This document shows positions 1 to 6,378 of a DNA stretch of 7,236 bases, in pieces; within the stretch, counting starts at the first letter, position 1, and every line of letters starts with the position of its first letter. This DNA is from Betaproteobacteria bacterium. GTDB lineage: Bacteria > Pseudomonadota > Gammaproteobacteria > Burkholderiales > SG8-39. Below the pieces are notes generated by a model. That model was not told the DNA's origin and made no database searches. It saw nothing but the letters and a program-made list of their open reading frames with translations. The position numbers were made by a program, and so were the translations under genes. The stretch is taken from NCBI GenBank assembly GCA_029865405.1, contig JAOUGZ010000128.1:1-7236 (forward strand), in the 5' to 3' direction.

Positions 1-836
1 TCGGGATTGGACAGCTGGGCGATCACCGACCCGTCAAGGTACTCGACGAGCGAATGCACGATGCTTTGCGGATGGATCAGCACGCCGATGCGATCCGCCG
101 GCAGGCCGAACAGCCAGTGCGCCTCGATAACCTCGAGACCCTTGTTCATCATGGTCGCCGAATCGACGGAAATCTTACGGCCCATGACCCAGTTCGGGTG
201 GGCGCAGGCCTCGTCCGGCGTCACGCCGGCCAGGCGCTCCACCGGCGTTGCGCGGAACGGTCCGCCGGAGGCGGTGAGCTGGATGCGGCGCACGCCTTGC
301 AGGGACAGGCCGGCGCCGTCCTGCGGCAGGCACTGGAATACTGCGTTGTGCTCGCTGTCTATCGGCAGCAAGGCCGACCCCGCTTCGCGCGCGGCCCGCA
401 TGAAGAGCGGCCCCGCCATCACCAGCGCTTCCTTGTTCGCGAGCAGCACGCGCTTTCCGGCGCGCGCCGCCGCGAGCGTGGCGGGCAATCCGGCGGCGCC
501 GACGATGGCGGCCATCACCGTGTCGCAGTCCGCCGCCGCCGCGATTTCGGCGAGCGCCGCGGGGCCGAAGCGCAATTCACATCCGGCGCCGGCAAAGCGC
601 CGGCGCAGCGCCGCATCTTCCGCGACGCCGGAAAGCACCGCATGGCGCGGGCGATGCTGCTCGCACAGCGCCAGGAGTCGCTGCGTGGAGGTGTGGGCGG
701 TCAAGGCGTGGACGCGGTAGCGCTGCGAGTGCCGCGCCACGACGTCCAGCGTGCTCGAGCCGATCGAGCCACTGGCGCCGAGGATGACGAGACCGAGGGG
801 CTGGCGCCTATCCGCGTTGTGATGTTCCTGCGTCAT
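1..836 (-). CDS. dxr: 1-deoxy-D-xylulose 5-phosphate reductoisomerase, N-terminal 278 residues (3' end cut by window)
   Basis: DXR (IspC) converts 1-deoxy-D-xylulose 5-phosphate to 2-C-methyl-D-erythritol 4-phosphate with NADPH. It is the first committed step of the cytosolic MEP pathway that supplies isoprenoid units, including those used by UppS encoded two genes upstream. Visible motifs are the NADPH-binding loop GASGSIG at residues 20-26, ANKEAL at 133-138, PIDSEHNA at 158-165 with metal ligands D160 and E162, ASGGPF at 189-194, HPNW at 213-216, and [13 protein letters not shown] at 223-235 with substrate and metal residues N231, K232 and E235. HPQSIVHS and DGSVIAQL follow. The frame is open to the left edge, where the next codon begins GA. 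The family is about 390-400 residues long, so roughly 70 percent is present. The ATG at 836 overlaps the cdsA stop as ATGA, which implies translational coupling; no strong SD is visible. The N-terminus is about 13 residues longer than in E. coli. Confidence 0.97.
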   Translation of the reverse strand, partial: MTQEHHNADRRQPLGLVILGASGSIGSSTLDVVARHSQRYRVHALTAHTSTQRLLALCEQHRPRHAVLSGVAEDAALRRRFAGAGCELRFGPAALAEIAAAADCDTVMAAIVGAAGLPATLAAARAGKRVLLANKEALVMAGPLFMRAAREAGSALLPIDSEHNAVFQCLPQDGAGLSLQGVRRIQLTASGGPFRATPVERLAGVTPDEACAHPNWVMGRKISVDSATMMNKGLEVIEAHWLFGLPADRIGVLIHPQSIVHSLVEYLDGSVIAQLSNP

Positions 837-1657
837 GTCCCGGTGATCAGGTTGAGAAGCAAGGCCGCAACCGGCAGGGTCGGCATCACGCTGTCGATGC
901 GGTCAAGGACGCCACCGTGCCCGGGCAGCAGGCTCCCGCTGTCCTTGGCGCCCGCGCGCCGCTTGAGCGCCGATTCGAAGAGGTCGCCCACGATGCTCAA
1001 GCCGCACAGCAAGGCGGCGCCGGCCAGGTAGAGCGCCCAAGTCGCCCCCTGCACGTGCGGCGCCAGTGGCGCGCCCGGCAGTGCGCAAATGATAGCGTAG
1101 ATAAGGCAGGCGCCGGCCGCGCCCGCAACGCCCTCCCAGGTCTTCCCGGGACTGATCGACGGCGCCAGGCGGCGCCGGCCGAAAGCGTTGCCGGCGAAAT
1201 ACGCGGCGGTGTCGGCGATCCACGCCAGCCCGAGCACGATCAGCAGATGGCTCGGCGGCAGCGACAGCGCGGCGAACCCCGCCAGGGTCAGCGCCAGGAA
1301 GCCGGCAAGCGCGAGCGCGGCGCGCCCGGATGGCCCTACGCCGCGGTGCAGCCACGCCGGTACCAGCAGCAGCCAGAACGCGGCGCCCGCCCACAGCAGC
1401 GCATCGCGCAACGCGAACCCGGGCGCGGGTACCCAGGCGAGCGCACCGCCAAGCATGCCGATGGCGATCCCATACGCCAGCGCTGCGCGCGCGCCCAATC
1501 CGGCGAGGCGTCCCCATTCCAGTCCGGCGAGGACCAGCACCCCCGCGACCAGCAACGCGAACAGCCGCCGGTCGAGCAGCAGCAGTGCGCCGAGGAAGAT
1601 TGCCAGCAGCGCCGCGGCCGTCAGCACGCGCCGCGGCAGGCCTTCAGGCAAGCGCAC
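833..1657 (-). CDS. cdsA: Phosphatidate cytidylyltransferase (CDP-diglyceride synthase)
   Basis: CdsA is an integral inner-membrane enzyme that makes CDP-diacylglycerol from phosphatidic acid and CTP, the branch point to all major phospholipids. The protein is a series of hydrophobic segments starting within the first 20 residues, as expected for a multi-pass enzyme. The C-terminal family signature is complete at about residues 229-255: SALKRR, then [12 protein letters not shown], then LDRID, with the conserved acidic and His-Gly-Gly residues intact. Upstream lies [13 protein letters not shown] followed by ISPGKTWEG, also typical. The start is uncertain. An in-frame ATG at 1753 would overlap uppS by about 110 nt and add an Ala/Ser-rich tail that merely shadows the uppS C-terminus. 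Homologues usually begin a few residues before the [13 protein letters not shown] segment, which favours GTG at 1657 (274 aa) or TTG at 1651. Neither has a clear SD, so coupling to uppS termination (stop at 1644-1646) is likely. The stop overlaps the dxr start. Confidence 0.94.
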   Translation of the reverse strand: MRLPEGLPRRVLTAAALLAIFLGALLLLDRRLFALLVAGVLVLAGLEWGRLAGLGARAALAYGIAIGMLGGALAWVPAPGFALRDALLWAGAAFWLLLVPAWLHRGVGPSGRAALALAGFLALTLAGFAALSLPPSHLLIVLGLAWIADTAAYFAGNAFGRRRLAPSISPGKTWEGVAGAAGACLIYAIICALPGAPLAPHVQGATWALYLAGAALLCGLSIVGDLFESALKRRAGAKDSGSLLPGHGGVLDRIDSVMPTLPVAALLLNLITGT

Positions 1658-2432
1658 CGGTCGCCGTGGATTGAGCGCGCTTTGCTTCCTCGAGCTGCTC
1701 GCTGGTGCGGCCGAAGCGGCGCTCGCGGCGGGCGTAGGACGCGATCGCCGCATCCAGCGCCGCGGCGTCGAAATCCGGCCACAGCGTCTGCGTGAAGTAC
1801 AGCTCGGTATACGCGAGCTGCCAGAGCAGGAAATTGCTCACGCGCTGCTCGCCGCCGGTGCGCACGAACAGATCCGGCTCGGGCGCGTAGCTCATCGCCA
1901 GGTACGGCGCCAACTGTGCTTCCTCGATCGGGCCGCGCGCCGCTTCCGGATGCTCGCGCAGCAGGCGGCTGAGCGCCTGCAGGATGTCCCAGCGGCCGCC
2001 GTAGTTCGCCGCCACGGTGAGGGTCAAGCGCGCATTGGCGGCCGTGGTGCGCTCGCCCTGCTCGATCAGCGTGCGCATGCGCGCATCGAAGCGAGACAGG
2101 TCGCCCACCACGCGCAGGCGAATGCCGTTGCGGTGCAGCTTCTCCACTTCGCTGGTGAGCGCGATGTAGAACAGCTGCATGAGCAGCGCCACCTCATCGG
2201 CGGGCCGGCGCCAGTTCTCCGAGCTGAACGCGAACAAGGTAAGGTACTGCACGCCGCGCTCGGCGCAGGCCTGCACGGTGGCGCGAACGGCTTCGACGCC
2301 GCGCTTGTGCCCGGCGATGCGCGGCAGGTGGCGCTGCCTGGCCCAGCGGCCGTTGCCGTCCATGATCACGGCGACGTGCCGCGGCACGTCATCGTGCGCC
2401 GGAATCGCCACCGTGGAGCTCTTCGAGGTCAT
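1644..2432 (-). CDS. uppS: Undecaprenyl diphosphate synthase (cis-prenyltransferase)
   Basis: UppS condenses eight isopentenyl diphosphates onto farnesyl diphosphate in cis. The C55 product is dephosphorylated to the lipid carrier for peptidoglycan and O-antigen. The 262-residue protein is near the E. coli length. Motifs are [13 protein letters not shown] at residues 19-31 with catalytic D25, [11 protein letters not shown] at 67-77, [15 protein letters not shown] at 191-205 with pyrophosphate-binding R191 and R197, metal ligand E210 in AYTELYF, and WPDF at 218-221. The ATG at 2432 lies 3 nt after the frr stop (TAG). The upstream bases hold only weak SD matches (GGCGGT, TAGGG), so coupling to frr is likely. 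The C-terminal 20 residues, rich in Arg, Glu and Ala, are coded over the probable cdsA start. All key residues are present and nothing looks broken. Confidence 0.98.
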   Translation of the reverse strand: MTSKSSTVAIPAHDDVPRHVAVIMDGNGRWARQRHLPRIAGHKRGVEAVRATVQACAERGVQYLTLFAFSSENWRRPADEVALLMQLFYIALTSEVEKLHRNGIRLRVVGDLSRFDARMRTLIEQGERTTAANARLTLTVAANYGGRWDILQALSRLLREHPEAARGPIEEAQLAPYLAMSYAPEPDLFVRTGGEQRVSNFLLWQLAYTELYFTQTLWPDFDAAALDAAIASYARRERRFGRTSEQLEEAKRAQSTATGALA

Positions 2433-2435
2433 GCC

Positions 2436-2993
2436 CTAGACCGCCAGAAGCTCGGCTTCCTTCTGCTGCAGCAGCTTGTCGATCTCGGCGATCGCGCGGT
2501 CGGTGAGCTTCTGCACGTCGTCCTGCGCGCGGCGCTCGTCGTTCTCCGAGACCTCCTTCTTCTTCAGCGCTTCCTTGAGGTGGTGGTTCGCGTCGCGGCG
2601 CAGGTTGCGCACCGCGACGCGCGCATTCTCGGCCTCGTGGCGCACCACCTTGATGAGTTCCTTGCGCCGCTCCTCGGTGAGGGCGGGCATCGGCACGCGC
2701 ACGGTGTCGCCCATGCTCGCGGGGTTCAGCCCGAGGTCGGAATCGCGGATGGACTTTTCCACCGCCTGCATCATTTTCTTCTCGAAGGGCGCGACGCCGA
2801 TGGTGCGCGAATCGAGCAGCGTCACCTTGGCGACCTGGTTGAGCGGCGTCGGCGCGCCATAGTAGTCGACCACGATGTGATCGAGCAGCCCGGTGTGCGC
2901 GCGACCGGTGCGCACCTTGGACAGGTCGGACTTGAACGCCTCGACGCTCTTGTGCATCTTCTGATCCGTGGTCTTCCTGAGTTCGTCTAGCAT
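2436..2993 (-). CDS. frr: Ribosome recycling factor (RRF)
   Basis: RRF works with EF-G to split the post-termination 70S ribosome so that subunits can be reused. The predicted protein is 185 residues, the same length as E. coli RRF. It begins [13 protein letters not shown] and carries the conserved [21 protein letters not shown] region at the domain I/II junction, [47 protein letters not shown], and the long charged C-terminal helix ending in [13 protein letters not shown]. The frame stays open far upstream over tsf and pyrH, but the ATG at 2993 is decided by an ideal SD (AAGGAG, 6-nt spacing) and by alignment to the family start. It sits between pyrH (11-nt gap) and uppS (3-nt gap), the standard order in proteobacteria. 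Confidence 0.98.
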   Translation of the reverse strand: MLDELRKTTDQKMHKSVEAFKSDLSKVRTGRAHTGLLDHIVVDYYGAPTPLNQVAKVTLLDSRTIGVAPFEKKMMQAVEKSIRDSDLGLNPASMGDTVRVPMPALTEERRKELIKVVRHEAENARVAVRNLRRDANHHLKEALKKKEVSENDERRAQDDVQKLTDRAIAEIDKLLQQKEAELLAV

Positions 2994-2999
2994 GGAGTT

Positions 3000-3005
3000 C
3001 TCCTT
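3000..3005 (-). promoter_or_regulatory. Shine-Dalgarno of frr
   Basis: AAGGAG on the minus strand lies 6 nt before the frr ATG at 2993. Its first A is also the last base of the pyrH stop codon TGA (3005-3007), so a ribosome finishing pyrH covers the frr ribosome binding site. It is the strongest SD among the downstream genes of the operon, which suggests that RRF is translated more heavily than its immediate neighbours. Confidence 0.85.
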
Positions 3006-3739
3006 CAGACGTGCACCAGCGTGCCTTCGTCCTCGCCCGCCACCACGCGCAGCAGCGCGTCCTTCTTGAAAATGCTGAACACGTTCACCGGCAGCTTCTG
3101 GTCGCGGCACAGGGTGAGCGCGGTCGCGTCCATCACCCTGAGGTTGCGCTGGATGGCCTCGTCGAAGCTCAGCCGGGTGTAGCGCGTGGCCGTCTTGTCG
3201 ATCTTGGGATCGGCCGTGTAGACCCCGTCCACCTTGGTCGCCTTGAGCACGATCTCGGCGCCGACTTCGCTTGCGCGCAGCGCGGCGGCCGTGTCGGTGG
3301 TGAAGAAGGGATTGCCGGTGCCCGCCGCGAACACCACGATCCTGCCTTCCTCGAGGTAGCGGATGGCCTTGCCGCGTATATAGGGCTCCACGACCTGCTC
3401 GATGTTGAGCGCCGACTGCACGCGGCAGTCCAGGCCGGCGCGGCGCATGGCGTCCTGCAGCGCGAGCGCGTTCATGACCGTCGCCAGCATGCCCATGTAA
3501 TCGGCGGTGGCGCGGTCCATGCCCGCCGCGCCGGGGGCGACGCCGCGGAAGATGTTGCCGCCGCCGATGACCACGCCCAGCTCCACGCCCAGGCGCGCCA
3601 CTGCGGCGATCTCCTGCACGATGGTCTCGATGGTCTGCCGGTTGATGCCGTAGGGATCGTCGCCCATCAGCGCCTCCCCGGACAGCTTCAGCAGGATGCG
3701 CTTGTACTTGGTGCCGACCGCAGCTTCGCGCAGCTTCAT
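3005..3739 (-). CDS. pyrH: Uridylate kinase (UMP kinase)
   Basis: PyrH phosphorylates UMP to UDP with ATP in the de novo pyrimidine pathway. It is a hexameric amino-acid-kinase-fold enzyme, usually activated by GTP and inhibited by UTP. The 244-residue protein (E. coli 241) shows KLSGEAL at residues 18-24, GGGNIFRG at 59-66, [19 protein letters not shown] at 74-92 for UMP binding and hexamer contacts, [13 protein letters not shown] at 140-152, and [13 protein letters not shown] for ATP binding. The ATG at 3739 gives about nine extra residues before the conserved [11 protein letters not shown]; no other ATG or GTG lies between (residue 8 is GTC). The 9 nt after the tsf stop hold no SD, so translation probably depends on coupling to tsf. 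Confidence 0.98.
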   Translation of the reverse strand: MKLREAAVGTKYKRILLKLSGEALMGDDPYGINRQTIETIVQEIAAVARLGVELGVVIGGGNIFRGVAPGAAGMDRATADYMGMLATVMNALALQDAMRRAGLDCRVQSALNIEQVVEPYIRGKAIRYLEEGRIVVFAAGTGNPFFTTDTAAALRASEVGAEIVLKATKVDGVYTADPKIDKTATRYTRLSFDEAIQRNLRVMDATALTLCRDQKLPVNVFSIFKKDALLRVVAGEDEGTLVHV

Positions 3740-3748
3740 GGCGGGGCC

Positions 3749-4612
3749 CTAGCGGCCGGCTCCTGCCGTGGCCATCACTTCGGCCGCGAAGTCGCCGGTC
3801 TTCTTTTCGATGCCCTCGCCCACCACGAGGTAGCGATAGCCGTGCAGCCTCGCCTTCCTGGCGGCGAGAAGCTTCTCGATGGTCTGCCTGTCGTCCTTGA
3901 CGAAGGGCTGGCCGAGCAACGAGATCTCGTTGAGGAACTTGTTGACGGTGCCCTCGACCATCTTGGCGACGATGTCGGCCGGTTTGCCCGACTCCTTGGC
4001 GCGCGCCGCGGCGATATCGCGCTCGCGTGCCGCGACTTCGGCGGGCACGTCGGCCTTCGACAGGTACTGCGGCTTGGCGAAGGCGATATGCATGGCGAGG
4101 TCCTTGCCGAGGTCCTCGGGACCGTCGCAATCGACCAGCACGCCGATGCGCACGCCGTGGCGGTACAGGGCCAGGCTGCCCTGCGCCTGCAGCCGCGCGA
4201 AACGCCGGATGGTGATGTTCTCGCCGATCTTCTGCACCAGCGCCTTGCGCCGCTCCTCGACCGGCGCCGTGGCGAGCTGTGCGACATCCCTGGGATTGCC
4301 CGACGCCACCATTTCGGCCAGCGACTGCGCGAAGGCGAGGAAATCCTCGTTCTTCGCCACGAAATCGGTTTCGCAATTGAGCTCCACCAGGGCGCCGAGC
4401 TTGCCATCCGGCGACAGCCAGGCGCCGATCACGCCTTCGGCGGCCACGCGTGCGGCCGCCTTGCTCGCCTTGGCGCCGCTCTTGATGCGCAGCAGCTCCT
4501 CGGCCTTCTTCAGGTCGCCGCCCGCCTCGGCGAGCGCCTTCTTGCACTCCATCATTCCGAGCCCGGTCAGCTCGCGCAGCTCCTTCACCAGGCTTGCACT
4601 GATCTCCGCCAT
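3749..4612 (-). CDS. tsf: Translation elongation factor Ts
   Basis: EF-Ts is the guanine nucleotide exchange factor that releases GDP from EF-Tu. The 287-residue protein (E. coli 283) has the N-terminal UBA-like domain with family signature 1, [16 protein letters not shown], at residues 12-27. Signature 2, [11 protein letters not shown], lies at 77-87 and contains the TDFV element that contacts the EF-Tu nucleotide domain. The core domain continues through [12 protein letters not shown], the [11 protein letters not shown] segment and [18 protein letters not shown]. The start at 4612 is preceded by GGAG (4622-4625) at 9-nt spacing. The gene is 66 nt downstream of rpsB behind a terminator-like hairpin, and pyrH begins 9 nt after its stop. 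Confidence 0.98.
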   Translation of the reverse strand: MAEISASLVKELRELTGLGMMECKKALAEAGGDLKKAEELLRIKSGAKASKAAARVAAEGVIGAWLSPDGKLGALVELNCETDFVAKNEDFLAFAQSLAEMVASGNPRDVAQLATAPVEERRKALVQKIGENITIRRFARLQAQGSLALYRHGVRIGVLVDCDGPEDLGKDLAMHIAFAKPQYLSKADVPAEVAARERDIAAARAKESGKPADIVAKMVEGTVNKFLNEISLLGQPFVKDDRQTIEKLLAARKARLHGYRYLVVGEGIEKKTGDFAAEVMATAGAGR

Positions 4613-4621
4613 CGCCTCATG

Positions 4622-4625
4622 CTCC
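4622..4625 (-). promoter_or_regulatory. Probable Shine-Dalgarno of tsf
   Basis: GGAG on the minus strand lies 9 nt before the tsf ATG at 4612 and a few bases after the U-tract of the intergenic terminator. A second match, GAGG at 4614-4617, is probably too close to the ATG to work well. An ATG at 4620 is out of frame with tsf and is not used. Confidence 0.6.
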
Positions 4626-4632
4626 AGAAGTC

Positions 4633-4654
4633 AAAAAAAGGGGCCGAAGGCCCC
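4633..4654 (-). terminator. Intrinsic terminator / attenuator between rpsB and tsf
   Basis: Read on the minus strand, GGGGCC (4654-4649), loop TTC, GGCCCC (4645-4640), then seven T residues (4639-4633). This is a perfect 6-bp all-G:C stem with a U7 tract, the classical Rho-independent form. It begins about 24 nt after the rpsB stop and ends 20 nt before the tsf start. Six co-directional genes follow with no convincing promoter in the spacer, so it is best read as a partial terminator that lowers transcription of tsf and later genes relative to rpsB. The structure is directly visible; its efficiency is inferred. Confidence 0.88.
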
Positions 4655-4678
4655 CGGGCACCGCGTGGTCGCCTCGCC

Positions 4679-5425
4679 TCAGGCGGCCCCCTCCTCGTCC
4701 ACTTCGACGAATTCGTCTTTCGAAGCCGCGGCCACTTCTTCGACTGCATTCGAGCGGCCGTCGAGAACGGCGTCGGCGATGCCGCGCGCATACAGGCGGA
4801 TGGCGCGGTTCGAGTCGTCATTGCCGGGAATCACGTAGCTGATGCCCTCGGGCGAATGATTGGTGTCGACGACGCCGACCACCGGGATACCCAGTTTCAC
4901 CGCCTCGGCGATGGCGCCTTTCTGATAGCCGACGTCGATCACGAACAGGGCGTCGGGCAGGCTGTTCAGGTCCTTGATGCCGCCGAGGGAGCGCTGCAGC
5001 TTGGCCATCTCGCGCTGCAGGCCGAGCGCCTCCTTCTTGGCCATGTTCTCGAAGGTCCCGTCTTCGGCCATCTGCTCCATTTCCTTCAGGCGCTTGATGG
5101 ACTGCTTGACGGTCTTGAAGTTCGTCAGCATGCCGCCGAGCCAGCGGTGATCGACGAACGGCATGCCGCAGCGCAGGGCCTCCTCGCGCACGATCTCGCG
5201 CGCCTGGCGCTTGGTCCCCACCATGAGGATGGCGCCGCGATTGGCGGCGAGCTGCCGCACGTACTTCAGCGCCTCCTGGTACAGGACCAGGGTCTTCTCC
5301 AGATTGATGATGTGGATCTTGTTGCGGTGGCCGAAGATGTACGGGGCCATCTTCGGGTTCCAGTACCGGGTCTGGTGTCCGAAATGGACCCCGGCCTCCA
5401 GCATTTGACGCATGGTTGCTGACAC
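4679..5425 (-). CDS. rpsB: 30S ribosomal protein S2
   Basis: S2 binds late on the 30S head-body junction and helps recruit S1. The 248-residue protein (E. coli 241) begins [22 protein letters not shown]. It contains [78 protein letters not shown] and a C-terminal acidic tail ([12 protein letters not shown]). The frame is open up to an ATG at 5464, but that would add 13 unrelated residues. The GTG at 5425 has a perfect SD (AAGGAG at 5432-5437, 6-nt spacing) and yields the usual family N-terminus. It is the first gene of the minus-strand operon, preceded by a leader of about 108 nt with conspicuous secondary structure, which suggests S2 autoregulation as known for E. coli rpsB-tsf. Confidence 0.98.
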   Translation of the reverse strand: MSATMRQMLEAGVHFGHQTRYWNPKMAPYIFGHRNKIHIINLEKTLVLYQEALKYVRQLAANRGAILMVGTKRQAREIVREEALRCGMPFVDHRWLGGMLTNFKTVKQSIKRLKEMEQMAEDGTFENMAKKEALGLQREMAKLQRSLGGIKDLNSLPDALFVIDVGYQKGAIAEAVKLGIPVVGVVDTNHSPEGISYVIPGNDDSNRAIRLYARGIADAVLDGRSNAVEEVAAASKDEFVEVDEEGAA

Positions 5426-5431
5426 GACGCA

Positions 5432-5437
5432 CTCCTT
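5432..5437 (-). promoter_or_regulatory. Shine-Dalgarno of rpsB, fixing a GTG start
   Basis: AAGGAG on the minus strand is 6 nt before GTG at 5423-5425. No ATG lies at a comparable distance: the in-frame ATG at 5464 is upstream of this SD, and the next ATG (5413) is too far inside. The SD therefore decides the start. Its two leading A bases also belong to a 7-nt stretch complementary to an upstream leader segment. Confidence 0.9.
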
Positions 5438-5493
5438 AGGGTTATGGTCTGCCGCCCCGGTCAACCGAAAACCCTTGCGGGCACCCTAACCGG
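5436..5493 (-). promoter_or_regulatory. Structured rpsB mRNA leader with alternative pairings near the SD
   Basis: On the minus strand TTAGGGT (5489-5483) is perfectly complementary to ACCCTAA (5442-5436), whose last two A bases are the start of the rpsB SD. Between them lies CCC-GCAA-GGG (5481-5472), a small hairpin with a GNRA tetraloop. A competing stem can form between CCGGTT (5493-5488) and GACCGG (5462-5457; five Watson-Crick pairs plus one G-U), also enclosing the GCAA hairpin. The two stems share bases 5488-5489, so they exclude each other. S2-dependent feedback through the rpsB leader is known in E. coli. That this leader does the same is inference. Confidence 0.45.
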
Positions 5494-5509
5494 CCGGGAC
5501 GGGAAATTT

Positions 5510-5531
5510 GGCTCGCGGCAAGCTGCGAGCC
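5510..5531 (-). promoter_or_regulatory. Inverted repeat at the predicted 5' end of the rpsB transcript
   Basis: GGCTCGC (5510-5516) and GCGAGCC (5525-5531) form a perfect 7-bp inverted repeat around an 8-nt centre. With transcription from the predicted rpsB promoter (+1 near 5533), the RNA would fold into a hairpin within two bases of its 5' end. No T-tract follows in either direction, so it is not an intrinsic terminator. On the plus strand it lies over the predicted -35 region of map and could instead be a protein-binding dyad. Confidence 0.5.
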
Positions 5532-5552
5532 AGCCCAAAATTCTAGCATAAT
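5523..5552 (+). promoter_or_regulatory. Possible promoter of map-glnD
   Basis: CATAAT at 5547-5552 matches TATAAT at 5 of 6 positions and is the best -10 candidate before map. The -35 region is poor: CTGCGA at 5523-5528 (3 of 6) with an 18-nt spacer, so an activator or a weak promoter is possible. The predicted +1 near 5559 leaves only about 12 nt before the map ATG. Confidence 0.45.
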
Positions 5553-5567
5553 CAGCCTTTTTCTCAG
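5540..5567 (-). promoter_or_regulatory. Probable sigma70 promoter of rpsB operon
   Basis: On the minus strand CTGAGA (5567-5562, 4 of 6 to TTGACA), a 16-nt spacer, then TAGAAT (5545-5540, 5 of 6 to TATAAT), preceded by TG plus one base (5548-5546), an extended -10 element. The predicted +1 is near 5533, giving a leader of about 108 nt. It lies in the only AT-rich stretch of the divergent region. The -35 box nearly touches the map start codon. Confidence 0.6.
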
Positions 5568-5570
5568 CCC

Positions 5571-6377
5571 ATGGCGGCCGTCCTGAAGACTGCAGAGGAA
5601 GCCGAAAAGATGCGCGTCGCCGGTCGGCTCGCCTCGGAAGTCCTCGATTACGTATCGGCCCATGTGAAGCCGGGCGTGTCGACGGGCGCCCTGAACGACC
5701 TTTGCCACGCCTACATGATCGAGGTGCAGGGCACCACGCCCGCGCCGCTCAACTACGCGCCCCCGGGGTACAAGCCTTTCCCCAAGTCGATCTGCACGTC
5801 GGTCAACCACCAAGTGTGCCACGGCATTCCGGGCGAGCGTGTGCTCAAGCCCGGCGACATCCTGAATATCGACATCACCGTGATCAAGGATGGTTTTCAT
5901 GGCGACAGCAGCCGCATGTTCTACGTGGGCGAGCCCAGCATCCAGGCACGCAGGCTGGTCGAAGTCACCTTTGAATGCATGTGGGCCGGCATCCGCGAGG
6001 TGCGCCCCGGCGCGCAACTCGGCGACATCGGCGCGGCGATCCAGGCGCACGCCGAGCAGCACGGGTATGCGGTGGTGCGGGAGTTCTGCGGGCATGGCAT
6101 CGGCCGGCGATTCCACGAGGACCCGCAGGTTCTGCACTACGGCAAGCCGGGCACCGGGCTGCGGCTCGAGCCCGGCATGACCTTTACCGTCGAACCGATG
6201 ATCAATGCCGGCAAGGCGGCGATCCGCGAGCTGGCGGATGGCTGGACCATCGTCACCAAGGACCATAGTCTCTCCGCGCAGTGGGAGCACACGGTCCTGG
6301 TCACGCAAGGGGGCTTCGAAGTGCTGACCACGTCGGCCGGCGCGCCGCCGGCGCCGGATCTGCCGAACCCTGACTGA
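5571..6377 (+). CDS. map: Methionine aminopeptidase, type I
   Basis: Map removes the initiator methionine from nascent proteins whose second residue is small, after deformylation, at the ribosome exit. The 268-residue protein (E. coli 264) has the full dinuclear-metal site: D101 in NIDITV, D112 in HGDSSRMF, H175 in GHGIGRRFHE, E208 in FTVEPM and E239 in WEHT. Catalytic H84 lies in VCHGIPGE. No N-terminal zinc-finger or SH3-like extension is present, so it is the short bacterial form. It ends in a short Pro-rich tail (APPAPDLPNPD). The ATG at 5571 gives the family N-terminus (LKTAEEAEKMRVAGRLA); the bases before it contain no SD. It diverges from rpsB, and glnD follows after one base. Confidence 0.98.
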   Translation: MAAVLKTAEEAEKMRVAGRLASEVLDYVSAHVKPGVSTGALNDLCHAYMIEVQGTTPAPLNYAPPGYKPFPKSICTSVNHQVCHGIPGERVLKPGDILNIDITVIKDGFHGDSSRMFYVGEPSIQARRLVEVTFECMWAGIREVRPGAQLGDIGAAIQAHAEQHGYAVVREFCGHGIGRRFHEDPQVLHYGKPGTGLRLEPGMTFTVEPMINAGKAAIRELADGWTIVTKDHSLSAQWEHTVLVTQGGFEVLTTSAGAPPAPDLPNPD

Positions 6378-6378
6378 C

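Noticed and set aside
583..606. GC-rich inverted repeat around AAAG inside dxr
   Set aside because: It could form a stable hairpin, but it encodes ordinary DXR residues (Arg/Ala/Gly codons), has no U-tract, and such chance dyads are frequent at this GC content.
7..1031. Plus-strand open frames antisense to dxr and the end of cdsA
   Set aside because: The minus strand encodes DXR with all catalytic motifs intact. The plus-strand translations show no recognisable feature.
1188..2990. A 600-codon plus-strand open frame across cdsA, uppS and frr
   Set aside because: Shadow of three well-supported minus-strand genes. Its composition is that of reverse-complement codons and no family motif is visible.
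2436..4547. A 703-codon minus-strand frame ending with RRF
   Set aside because: Only the last 185 codons are frr. The upstream part is a +1/+2 shadow of tsf and pyrH, rich in Arg and Gly, not an RRF fusion.
4613..4634. TTGACT on the minus strand overlapping the terminator T-tract, a possible -35 for a tsf promoter
   Set aside because: No -10-like hexamer lies 16-18 nt further on. That position already falls at the tsf start codon, so the RNA could not encode a complete tsf.
3011..5422. An 803-codon open frame on the plus strand, antisense to pyrH, tsf and most of rpsB
   Set aside because: The three genes beneath it are unmistakable by motif and family length. The antisense translation is His/Leu/Ala/Arg-rich without recognisable domains, as expected for the complement of GC-rich coding DNA with few stop codons.
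5457..5466. TTGACC on the minus strand in the rpsB leader as a second -35 box
   Set aside because: The nearest -10-like hexamer (CATAAC) is only about 12 nt away, too short a spacer. The 17-nt position holds CCCTAA, a poor match.
6330..6360. Clustered GGCGCGCC/GCCGGC palindromes at the 3' end of map
   Set aside because: They fall in the Ala/Pro-rich tail of map and reflect GC-rich codons. They are not spaced like a repeat array and have no terminator features.
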